A stretch of 64,000 nt of DNA, taken from contig CAXTAK010000008.1 of assembly GCA_964242735.1 (NCBI GenBank), positions 62,001 to 126,000 on the forward strand, read 5' to 3'. Shown one piece after another: positions 44,921 through 52,993 of the stretch. The notes beneath the pieces were generated by a model, which was given only the letters and a program-made list of their open reading frames with translations, did not search any database and was not told where the DNA came from. Made by a program: the position numbers and the translations under genes. The DNA is from CADCUY01 sp964242735 (lineage in GTDB: Bacteria > Actinomycetota > Actinomycetes > Actinomycetales > Quadrisphaeraceae). Positions within the stretch are counted from its first letter, which is position 1, and the number at the start of each line of letters is the position of its first letter.

Positions 44921-45102
44921 CGTGGGCCCACTGAGCTGGGCGGCGCAGGGGCTCGCACTCCTCGTGCCAGCGGCTCCGCCGGACGTGGAGCACCTCGAGC
45001 CTCGTGGCGGGGGCCGTGAGCGCGGCTGTGCTGGACGTCGTGGCTCGTCGGGGGGTCAGCGCGTCCCGGCCCGCTGGAAGCGCCTGTCACGCCGCGGGTG
45101 CG

Positions 45103-45475
45103 TCAGCCGGGCACGACCGCGAAGCGCCGTCGACCACCGAGGTGGTGGGCGAGGAAGCTGCTGTCGAGGGTGGAGGTGCGACGTTCGCCCCGCTCCTCCC
45201 CGAGCACGACCGGTGAGGCGTCGGCGAGGTGCGTGGGCGTGTCGCGCGTCGCCATCAGCTCGGTGCCGCAGCGACCGCGGTGTCGCAGCGGTCGGCGACG
45301 ACCGACCGCTGCAAGAGGACCAGGCACCACAGCGCCTCCCGGCCCCGCGCACGCACGAGCAGGTGCGTCGCCGCGGTGAACGCCGGCCGCGTCGTCACCA
45401 GGGGCGTGGACAGCGTGCTCAGCACTGCCGGCACTGCGCACGGCGCGGCTCGTCGAGGAGGTCGGTGGAGGTCCT
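45103..45475 (-). pseudogene. PIN-domain (VapC-like) toxin remnant with two frameshifts
   Basis: On the minus strand three overlapping frames carry pieces of one PIN-domain protein. A start-side piece DLLDEPRRAQCR (about 45475-45430) is followed in a second frame by AVLSTLSTPLVTTRPAFTAA, THLLVRARG and LLQRSVVA (about 45430-45265), then in a third frame by ELMATRDTPTHLADASPVVL and TLDSSFLAHHLGGRRRFAVV, ending at 45103. The acidic residues of LADAS and TLDSS fit the PIN active site. No start with the usual VDTGPLVAL beginning is seen. The product cannot be made; no antitoxin is visible. Confidence 0.65.
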
Positions 45476-45616
45476 TCCCGTGCGCTCGGCCCGACCACCT
45501 CCTCCGCGGACGACCCCGAGGACGACATCGGGGTCCTGGCCCGCCGCGGCGGGCCAGCGTCGCCTCGGCGCGCTCGGCGGCCGCGCGGCGGATGGACTCC
45601 GACAGCGCTCGCCCTG

Positions 45617-46866
45617 GACGTCGAGGCGCACATGGCCTTCCTCCAGCACGTCAGCGAGCTGCTCCAGGCAGCGGCGAGCACGTCGACGCGCGGGCGCTCA
45701 CGCCGGCGCGCACCTGGGTGCGCTACGGCGGCCCGGACGCCGCGCCCGTCACCACCGACGGCCCGCTGCCCGAGACCAGCGACCTCGTGGCCGGCTGGTA
45801 CATGATCGACGTCGAGTCCCACGAGCGCGCGGTCGAGCTCGCGGCCCACGTCTCCTCCGAGCCGGGCCCGGGTGGGGAGCCGCTGCACGAGTGGATCGAC
45901 GTCGGCGAGGACGCGCTGCAGGAGGCGCTGGTCCAGGCGCTGCGGGTGTGGCCCGGGCACCCGCCGCGCGACCCGCGCGCGTGGCTGACCACGGTCGCGA
46001 CCCGGCGCCCGGTCGACCTGCGCCGCAGCGAGGCCGCCCGCCACCGCCGCGAGGAGGCGACGCGCGCCCCGGCATCAGCTGACGAGGCCGCCGCCACCGA
46101 GGAGGGCGACGACACCCTCTTCCTCATGTTCTGCTGCCGCCACCCCGACCTCGCCCCCGCCTCGCAGGTGGCGCTGACCCTGCGCGCGGTCGGCGGCCTC
46201 ACCACCCGCGAGATCGCCGACGCCTTCCTCGTGCCGGAGGCGACGACGGCGCAGCGCACCAGTCGCGCCGAGCGGGCCCTGCGCGGACGCCGCCTGGACC
46301 GGCCCGGCGACCTCGCCGTGGTGCTGCGCGTCCTCCACCTCGTCTACGCCGCCGGCCACGCGGGCCGGGTGGACCTGGCCGGCGAGGCGATCCGGCTCGC
46401 CCGCCAGCTCACCCTGGTCGCCGAGGAGCCGGAGTCGCGCGGGCTGCTCGCGCCGATGCTCCTCCACCACGCCCGCCTCCCGGCGCTCTACGACCCCCAG
46501 GGCCGGATCGTCCCGCTCGACCGGCAGGACCGGGGCCTGTGGGACACCGGCCAGATCGCCGAGGGGGTGCGCGTGCTGCAGTCGGCGCTGGCCGCCCACG
46601 TGCGCGAGGCCGTGCCCGCCACCGGCGGGTGGCGGGTCGCCGACGCGCCGAGCGCCCGCGGGGCGATCGTGGGCCTGGCACCCACGGGCGGCGCTGACCC
46701 CGCTGCGGTGCGTGCCGCCCTGCTGGAGCACCGCGTCACCACCACCGCCTCTCCAGTCCACCGCGCACCGCGGGAGATGACCGGCCCGCTGCTGCGGCTG
46801 GCCCCGCACGTCGACGCCGACCCCGACGCCCTGACCGCGGTCGCCCAGCTGCTCACGACCCTCTGA
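45617..46866 (+). pseudogene. Composite remnant: YCII-domain protein + ECF sigma factor (DUF6596 type) + EgtE-like aminotransferase end
   Basis: From about 45670 one open frame joins three unrelated pieces. First is a YCII/DGPF-type end (GEHVDARALTPARTWVRYGG, TDGPLPETSDLVAGWYMIDV), whose upstream part (DVEAHMAFLQHVSELLQ, from 45617) lies in another frame, a one-base loss near 45668. At about 45905 it runs into an ECF sigma factor (EDALQEALVQALRVWP, DPRAWLTTVATRRPVDLRRS, RAVGGLTTREIADAFLVPEA, QDRGLWDTGQIAEGVRVL), lacking the sigma2 N-terminus and the IPFRMP-type linker. At about 46600 it becomes the end of a class V aminotransferase (GWRVADAPSARGAIVGL, HRAPREMTGPLLRLAPHVDA), as in EgtE. The open frame continues upstream to 45229 without family similarity. 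A functional product is unlikely. Confidence 0.75.
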
Positions 46867-47445
46867 GCCCGCGCGTGTCCCCGCCCGCACCGACCAGCTC
46901 CCGCGGGCCCTCGCGGGGTCGAGGCCCCCGCACCCGCCTGGTCCTGCGCACCGCGCGGGCAGGACCGCCACACCCGGTGGATCTCCAGCGCTGCGCGGAA
47001 CGACGGGGTGGAGCTGGCTGCTCCCCCGAGTGCGGCGGGTCGCGGGGCCGGCGGTGCTGGAGCGGTGAGCGACGTCGGCGCGCGCGGTGGCTGGAGGACG
47101 CCGAGGTCGAGCTGACCGGCACCCGGGCGCTCCGCCCAGGCGGGCAGGGGTGCACCTGGCGCGTCGAGGTCGTGCGCGAGGGGCTCGACGACGCCCCGCA
47201 CCGGACCTGATCGGCGGAGGTGTCGATGCTGCTCGGTGGTCAGGCGCCTCGCAGCGGCGTCGGGATGGTCGCGGTGCCCGGTGCGCGCCACCACCGGACC
47301 CGCCTCGCGGCAGCGCTCGTGGTGGTGAGTGCTGCCGAGGACGACGTGGCAGGGGGCGGTCGCCCTCGCGGGCGGACCAGGGGGTGCGGCAGGGGAGGCC
47401 GGGCAGCACGACCGCTCGGGCGATGAGCACCGGGGAGCCTGCAGC
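46867..47445. other. Gene-free stretch in the decayed region
   Basis: About 580 bp without a convincing gene. Frames in all six directions are open, as expected at this base composition, but none has a family motif with a ribosome binding site. The piece LEDAEVELTGTRALRPGGQG at about 47085-47150 on the plus strand looks protein-like but I do not recognise it; it may be another remnant. Confidence 0.5.
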
Positions 47446-48237
47446 GTGGTGCGGATCGCGCCCGCCCGGAGGGCTGCTCGACGACTCCCCGCCGGAGGCG
47501 GAGGGGACCACCGTGGCCGGTCCGCGCGCGAGGCTGCACCGTCCGCCGGTGACGTCCTGCTCCTGGCCGTCGCCCTGGTCCGCCGCGGTGCGGCGCTGGG
47601 CACCCAGTCGGCCCAGCGGAGCGGCTTGCACGCCAATGACGTGCGCGCGCTGCAGGCGCTCGACGCCGCAGGAGGTGAGGGAGGGACCACGACGGGCGCC
47701 CTCCCCAGCGCGCTGGGGCTCTCACCGCAGGCGGTCACCGCCCTGGTCGGCCGCCTGGAGGGCAGGGACCTCGCCCGGCGCGAACCGGACCCCGCCGACC
47801 GGCGACGCACCCGAGTGGTCCCCACGCAGACCGCGCGCTCCTCCGGGCGCGCGCACCTCGCGCCCCTGGCCGCCCACCTGCGAGCCGCCGGTGGCGGCCT
47901 CACTGCCGCAGAACGCTCGGTGGTGCACCGGTTGCTGCAGGCCAGCGGGACCCTCGGGCCAGGACCACGGGTGGCCGGGCTCCTCGCTGACGCCTCGCGC
48001 TCCTCCGCCAGACCCTCTCGCGCCCAGATCGACGCCTTCCGGGTGTCGACCCCACCGCGGCCCGGACTGCTCCGATCGCGGCGCGGGCCCTGCGTGCAGG
48101 AGCCCAGCCCGCTCCGCCCGACCCGCGCCGGGCGGCGGGTCACACGGCCTGGAGGGTCCGCGGCGCCGCGACCTCGTCGCCGACCACGGCGCGCGGCGCG
48201 GGGTGCTCGACCAGGGCCAGCACCCGCGCGGACATGA
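47446..48237 (+). CDS. MarR-family transcriptional regulator, C-terminal end uncertain
   Basis: A winged-helix core is clear at about 47545-47945: SAGDVLLLAVALVRRGAALG, SGLHANDVRALQALDAAG, GALPSALGLSPQAVTALVGR and LEGRDLARREPDPADRRRT. The start is placed at the GTG at 47446 with GGGGAG upstream (a second GTG follows). MarR proteins are usually about 150 residues and end soon after ERSVVHRLLQ, but here the frame runs on for about 90 low-complexity residues, overlapping the opposite gene at 48140. A lost stop or a frameshift is likely, and the gene may be inactive. Regulated target unknown. Confidence 0.5.
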   Translation: MVRIAPARRAARRLPAGGGGDHRGRSAREAAPSAGDVLLLAVALVRRGAALGTQSAQRSGLHANDVRALQALDAAGGEGGTTTGALPSALGLSPQAVTALVGRLEGRDLARREPDPADRRRTRVVPTQTARSSGRAHLAPLAAHLRAAGGGLTAAERSVVHRLLQASGTLGPGPRVAGLLADASRSSARPSRAQIDAFRVSTPPRPGLLRSRRGPCVQEPSPLRPTRAGRRVTRPGGSAAPRPRRRPRRAARGARPGPAPART

Positions 48238-48403
48238 ACCGCGCCGTGCGCACCGCGGTGCCGCCCCGGGTGGTCTCCACCACCTCGACGATCCCCCGGC
48301 CGTGGACGACGTCCACCCGCCGGCCGGCGCGGGTCGCCGCCACCTCGTAGGTGCGCGTGCTGCCCCCCGCATCGATGACGATCTCCACGCGATCACCCTT
48401 CAC
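48140..48403 (-). CDS. Small hypothetical protein
   Basis: 87 residues from the GTG at 48403, with GGGAGG at seven bases. The sequence VKGDRVEIVIDAGGSTRTYE, then VDVVHGRGIVEVVETTRGG, looks like a small beta-rich protein. I do not recognise the family. Overlaps the run-on end of the MarR frame on the other strand, which favours this strand being coding here. It follows the SDR remnant on the same strand. Confidence 0.55.
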   Translation of the reverse strand: MKGDRVEIVIDAGGSTRTYEVAATRAGRRVDVVHGRGIVEVVETTRGGTAVRTARFMSARVLALVEHPAPRAVVGDEVAAPRTLQAV

Positions 48404-48543
48404 GGCGTACCTCCCAGGTCCTGCGGCGGGCCCCCGGCGGGGACGCGTCCGACACCAGTCCCAACACCCGCCTCCGCCCCGGTGTTCCGCCATCAGCGCT
48501 GGTCAGCGCGGTGCGGGCCCGCTCACCACGCGCCGCACGAGGG

Positions 48544-49049
48544 TCATCCCCCGGTCGCCGCGAGCACCGCCGTCCCCCGGGCCACCGCGCGCAGGTCGTA
48601 GCTCGTCGCCGGGATCCGACGGGCCCGGTCCATGCGGTTGCGGGCCCACAGCGGCTGGGGGGTGTCGACCCCCGGCGGGTGCAGCTGGCACGGGTCGACG
48701 CCCACCCCGTCGTGCGCCAGCTCGGTGCGCAGGCTGCGGGTGGGCGCGACGACGGCCTTCGCCCCGCAGCACGCCGCCTGAAGCGGCATCGGGCGGAGGG
48801 CGGCCCGGGCACCGCAGGCGGTGCCGTGGCGGGTCACGTCGGTCACCCGGCGCAGCTCCTCGGGCAGCACGTCCGACGCGCGCTGGACGCGGGTGACCAT
48901 CGCGTCGTCGACCCGGACGTCGAGGGCCCCAGCTCGGCCTCCACGCGGTCCGCCGCCGGGCTCGCCCGGCGACGCAGCGCGACCGCGGTCTCGGCGACGG
49001 CCCGGCTGATGCCGGTGCTCACGCCCGTGACGACAGCGGCCCGCGGCAC
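48544..49049 (-). pseudogene. Short-chain dehydrogenase/reductase remnant
   Basis: Minus-strand pieces of one SDR. The cofactor site VPRAAVVTGVSTGISRAVAE starts at a GTG at 49049, then jumps by deletion to ADRVEAELG; after a one-base frameshift near 48927 comes LDVRVDDAMVTRV, LPEELRRVTDVTRHGTACGA, then directly CGAKAVVAPTRSLRTELAHD and HPPGVDTPQPLWARNRMDRA, ending AVLAATGG at 48544. The catalytic YxxxK Tyr position reads Cys (CCGAK), and the segment between ALRPM and PLQ is gone, including the catalytic Ser strand. Around 170 residues remain of the usual 280-330. Not functional. Confidence 0.75.
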
Positions 49050-49204
49050 GGGCCCGCGGTGCCCCCCCGTGCCGGGCACCGGTGCCGGCTCGCCTGCTCC
49101 GGTCGGGGTGGGGGCACCGGTCGAGTCGGGCACCTGCGCGCCAGTGCCAGTAGCCTCGGCCTCCCTGCGCACTCCCCGATGCAGCACCCAGGAACAGAGG
49201 TCCC

Positions 49205-50239
49205 GTGAACGGCAACACCCGGTACAGCGTGGCCAACACGGCGTTGCTGTCCATCTCCGCCGAAGAGGCACCGGTCGTCGTCACGTCCGCTGACCTCGAC
49301 ACGATGATGGCGCCGACCCTGGAGCGGCTGCGGATCAGGCCGGGCCTGATCGAGCGGGTCGCGGGGGTGCGGGAGCGGCGGTGGTGGGCCGAGGGCACCG
49401 ACCTGCCCGAGGGCATCGCCATGGCCGGGGCCAAGGCGATCGCCGAGTCCGGCGTCGACTCCGGGGCGATCGGGCTGCTGATCAACACCTCGGTCACCCG
49501 GTACCACATCGAGCCCGCCATCTCGGTGGAGGTGCACGACCACCTCGGCCTGCCGAGCTCGGCGATGAACTTCGACATCACCAACGCCTGCCTGGGGTTC
49601 GTCAACGGCATGCAGGTCGCCTCCTCGATGATCGACTCCGGGCAGGTGGACTACGCCCTCGTCGTCGGCGGGGAGGACATCCGCCAGATGCAGCGCGAGA
49701 CCATCGAGCGCCTGGCCGAGCCCGGGAGCACCAAGGCGGACTACCTCGACTCCTTCGCCACCCTCACCCTGGGGTGCGGCTCGGCGGCCGCCGTCCTCGG
49801 CCGCGCCGACGCCCACCCCGAGGGCCACCGCATCCTCGGTGGCGTCACCCGCGCCGGCACCAGCCACCACGGGCTGTGCATCGGCACGATGGGACGGATG
49901 GTCACCGACTCCCGGGGTCTGCTGGAGGCGGGCGTGGGCCTGGCCTCCGACGCGTGGGAGGACGCGAAGGAGGACTGGAACTGGGTCAGCGGCATCGCCC
50001 GGTACGTGATGCACCAGGTCTCGGTGCCCCACACCCGCGCGCTGCTGCAGCGCCTCGCGCTGGACGGGCTCGAGAAGGTGCGCGTGCCCCTGACCTTCCC
50101 CCTGCTCGGCAACGTCGCCGCCAGCGCCCTGCCCATCACCCTCGCCCGCCAGGTCGACTCGCTGCTGCCCGGTGACCGGGTGCTGTGCATGGGGATCGGT
50201 TCGGGCCTGAACACCTCCTTCTGCGAGATCGTCTGGTGA
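49205..50239 (+). CDS. oleA: OleA, acyl-CoA head-to-head condensing thiolase
   Basis: 344 residues of the thiolase/KASIII type. It joins two fatty acyl-CoAs by non-decarboxylative Claisen condensation to a 2-alkyl-3-ketoacid. The Cys nucleophile is Cys129 in ITNACLGFVNG; the OleA-specific Glu is Glu103 (RYHIEPA); His270 (MHQVS) and Asn303 (LLGNVAAS) complete the site. It starts at a GTG at 49205 and ends overlapping the oleBC GTG (GTGA). The three genes oleA-oleBC-oleD are contiguous. Length and order agree with the Micrococcus-type cluster. Confidence 0.93.
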   Translation: MNGNTRYSVANTALLSISAEEAPVVVTSADLDTMMAPTLERLRIRPGLIERVAGVRERRWWAEGTDLPEGIAMAGAKAIAESGVDSGAIGLLINTSVTRYHIEPAISVEVHDHLGLPSSAMNFDITNACLGFVNGMQVASSMIDSGQVDYALVVGGEDIRQMQRETIERLAEPGSTKADYLDSFATLTLGCGSAAAVLGRADAHPEGHRILGGVTRAGTSHHGLCIGTMGRMVTDSRGLLEAGVGLASDAWEDAKEDWNWVSGIARYVMHQVSVPHTRALLQRLALDGLEKVRVPLTFPLLGNVAASALPITLARQVDSLLPGDRVLCMGIGSGLNTSFCEIVW

Positions 50240-52974
50240 CCGGCGGCGCCTCGGCGCCAGCCGACCGGGGGAGTGCGCCGCCGCTGCCGGAGGTGGATCC
50301 CGCGTGGCACCGCTGGGTGGACGTCGTCGACGCGGACGGCGCGGAGCGCACCTGGCACGTGCTGGACGGCGCACCGTCCGTCGGCGGCCCGAGGCCGGGC
50401 GCCGTGCGCGGCACGGTGGTCGCCGTGCACGGCAACCCCACCTGGTCGTTCCTGTGGCGCCGGACCGTGGCGGCAGCCGCGGCGGTGGGCTGGCGCGTCG
50501 TCGCGGTCGACCAGCTCGACATGGGGTGGTCGGAGCGCACCGGAACCCGCCGGCGCCTCGCCCGCCGCGTCGACGACCTGCTGGGCCTGACCGACGCCCT
50601 GGGCATCACCGGGGCCACCGCCGACGACGCCCCGGTGGTCTCCCTCGGGCACGACTGGGGCGGCCCGGTGTCCGCCGGCTGGGTCCTGAGGGTGCGCGCG
50701 CGCGGGCAGCGCGTCGCCGGGGTGGTCCTGACCAACACCGCGCTGCACCTGCCCGCCGGCGCCGCGCTTCCCCCCGCCCTGCGGCTCGCCGTGGCACCCG
50801 GGGTGGCCCGCTCCACCGCGGCGGGCACCGCCGCGTTCCTCGCGGCGACCCTCGCCACCCCCCGCCTGACCGGCCGCGTGCTGCCGCGCGAGGTGCGCGC
50901 GGGCTACCGCCAGCCGTACCCGCGGGCGCGCGACCGCACCGGCATCGGGGCCTTCGTCGCCGACATCCCCCAGCACCTCGACCACGCCTCCCGCCCGGCG
51001 CTGGAAGGGATCGGTGAGGGGATCGCGGCGGTGGGCGCTTCGCAGGAGGTGCCCTCGCTGGTGCTGTGGGGGGTCCGCGACCCCGTCTTCGGGCAGCGGT
51101 TCCTCGACGACGTGCGCGCCCGGCTGCCCGGGGCTGACGTGCACCGCTTCGAGGGCGCCGGGCACCTGGTGCCGGAGGAGGCCGACGTCGCGGGCGTGCT
51201 GGCCCGCTGGCTGCAGGCGCTGGGCACCCGACCCGCCGCGTCGGGCACCGCGCTGCCCGACGTCGTGCCGGGCGCCGGCCCCGCCACGGCCGGCCCCACC
51301 ACGCCCACGCCCCGCCGCTCGATGACCGCGGCGATCGCCGAGCGCGCCGCGGGCCCGACCCGCGACGAGCCCGCCGTCGTCCAGCTGCGCCCGGGCGCCC
51401 CGCCGGAGAGCACCACCTGGGGCGAGCTCGCCACCCGCGTCGACGAGATCGCCGCCGGTCTGCTGGAGGCCGGGGCCCGCCCGGGAGAGCGCATCAGCCT
51501 GCTCGTGCGCCCCGGCGTCGACCTCACCGCCCTGCTCTACGCCTGCCTGCGCATCGGGCTCGTCGCGGTCGTCGCCGACGCGGGCCTGGGGGTGCGCGGC
51601 CTCGGCCGGGCCATCCGCGGCGCCGCGCCGCAGCACCTCGCCGCGGTGCACCCCGGGCTGGGCGTGGCGTGGCTGCTGCGCTGGCCCGGGCGGCGCATCG
51701 CCGTCGGGCGCCCGCCGCTGGAGCGCCTGGTCATGCCCACCGCGCTGCGCCTGACCCGGGCGGTGCACCTCGACGTCATCCAGGGGCGCGGACGCGCCGC
51801 GCTCGCCGCGGGCGCCGCCCTGCCAGAGCCCCCGGCCCCCGACGACGACGCGGTGGTCATCTTCACCTCGGGCTCCACCGGGCCCGCCAAGGGCGTGGTC
51901 TACACCCACGCCCGGATGGCCGCGATGGTCGCGGCGTTCGGCGCGATGGCCGGCATCGGCCCCGGTTCCCCCCTGGTGGCGGCCTTCGCCCCCTTCGCCC
52001 TGTTCGCACCCGGCCTCGGCGCGACCACCGCGGTGCCCGAGACCGACGTCACCAGGCCCGCGACGCTCACCGCCGCCGCCCTGGCCGACGCGGTGGCCGC
52101 GGTGGGCGCGGCCAGCGCCTTCGCCTCCCCCGCGGCGCTGGCCAACGTCGTCGCCACCGCGGGGGACCTCACCGCCGATCAGCGCGCGGCGCTGGCCGGG
52201 GTGCGGCTGCTGATGTCCGCCGGGGCACCGGTCGACCCCGCGGTGCTCGCCGCGGCGGCCGCGCTGGTGCCCGCCGCGGCCGCGCACACCCCCTACGGGA
52301 TGACCGAGGCCCTGCCCGCCACCGACGTCTCCCTCGAGGAGCTGCTCGCCGCCGGCCCCGGCGAGGGCGTGCTCGTCGGGGCGCCCGTCGCCGGCGCGGC
52401 GCTGGCCGTGGCACCCCTGGACCCCGCGGGCGCACCCACCGGCGCCCTGACCACGCGCGCGGGGGTCACCGGGGAGGTCGCGGTCGCCTCCCCCCACGTG
52501 AAGGACCGCTACGACCAGCTGTGGGACACCCAGCGCCTCTCCGCCCAGGACCCGGGGTGGCACCGCACCGGGGACGTCGGGCACCTCGACGACTCCGGGC
52601 GCCTGTGGGTCGAGGGCCGCCTCGCGCACGTGCTGGTCACCGCCGCCGGGGTGGTCACCCCCGTCGGCGTCGAGCAGCGGGTGCAGCGCCTGGACGCCGT
52701 GCGCCGCGCCGCGCTCGTCGGGGTGGGTCCGCGCGGCACCGCCCAGCCGGTCGTGGTCCTGGAGAGCGCCGCCGACCACCCGCGGGGCCCCGCCGACCTC
52801 GACCTCGCGCACGCGGTGAGGACGGCGGCCGCGCCCGTCCCCGTCGCGGCGGTGCTGGTCGTCGCGCAGCTGCCCACCGACGTCCGCCACCGCAGCAAGA
52901 TCGACCGCGCGCGCGTCGGAGCGTGGGCCGAGGAGGTGCTCGCCGGTCGGCGCAGCGCCCGGCGCGCCCCGTGA
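50236..52974 (+). CDS. oleBC: OleBC fusion: beta-lactone decarboxylase + beta-lactone synthetase
   Basis: 912 residues, two enzymes in one chain. Residues about 20-330 form an alpha/beta-hydrolase of the haloalkane-dehalogenase type (AVHGNPTWSFLWRR, nucleophile Asp140 in GHDWGG, GAGHLVPEE): OleB, which removes CO2 from the beta-lactone to give the cis-olefin. Residues about 360-905 form an AMP-ligase type enzyme (P-loop IFTSGSTGPAKGVVYTH, YGMTEALPATD, HRTGDVGHLDDSGRLWVEGR): OleC, which makes the beta-lactone from the beta-hydroxy acid. The fusion is typical of actinobacteria. Start overlaps oleA; oleD follows 19 bp later. Confidence 0.93.
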   Translation: MTGGASAPADRGSAPPLPEVDPAWHRWVDVVDADGAERTWHVLDGAPSVGGPRPGAVRGTVVAVHGNPTWSFLWRRTVAAAAAVGWRVVAVDQLDMGWSERTGTRRRLARRVDDLLGLTDALGITGATADDAPVVSLGHDWGGPVSAGWVLRVRARGQRVAGVVLTNTALHLPAGAALPPALRLAVAPGVARSTAAGTAAFLAATLATPRLTGRVLPREVRAGYRQPYPRARDRTGIGAFVADIPQHLDHASRPALEGIGEGIAAVGASQEVPSLVLWGVRDPVFGQRFLDDVRARLPGADVHRFEGAGHLVPEEADVAGVLARWLQALGTRPAASGTALPDVVPGAGPATAGPTTPTPRRSMTAAIAERAAGPTRDEPAVVQLRPGAPPESTTWGELATRVDEIAAGLLEAGARPGERISLLVRPGVDLTALLYACLRIGLVAVVADAGLGVRGLGRAIRGAAPQHLAAVHPGLGVAWLLRWPGRRIAVGRPPLERLVMPTALRLTRAVHLDVIQGRGRAALAAGAALPEPPAPDDDAVVIFTSGSTGPAKGVVYTHARMAAMVAAFGAMAGIGPGSPLVAAFAPFALFAPGLGATTAVPETDVTRPATLTAAALADAVAAVGAASAFASPAALANVVATAGDLTADQRAALAGVRLLMSAGAPVDPAVLAAAAALVPAAAAHTPYGMTEALPATDVSLEELLAAGPGEGVLVGAPVAGAALAVAPLDPAGAPTGALTTRAGVTGEVAVASPHVKDRYDQLWDTQRLSAQDPGWHRTGDVGHLDDSGRLWVEGRLAHVLVTAAGVVTPVGVEQRVQRLDAVRRAALVGVGPRGTAQPVVVLESAADHPRGPADLDLAHAVRTAAAPVPVAAVLVVAQLPTDVRHRSKIDRARVGAWAEEVLAGRRSARRAP

Positions 52975-52993
52975 ACGGGCCCGCGGTGGCCTG

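Noticed and set aside
45229..45669. N-terminal extension of the composite sigma frame from the ATG at 45229
   Set aside because: This part has no family similarity, overlaps the PIN remnant, and the true YCII N-terminal half lies in a different frame.
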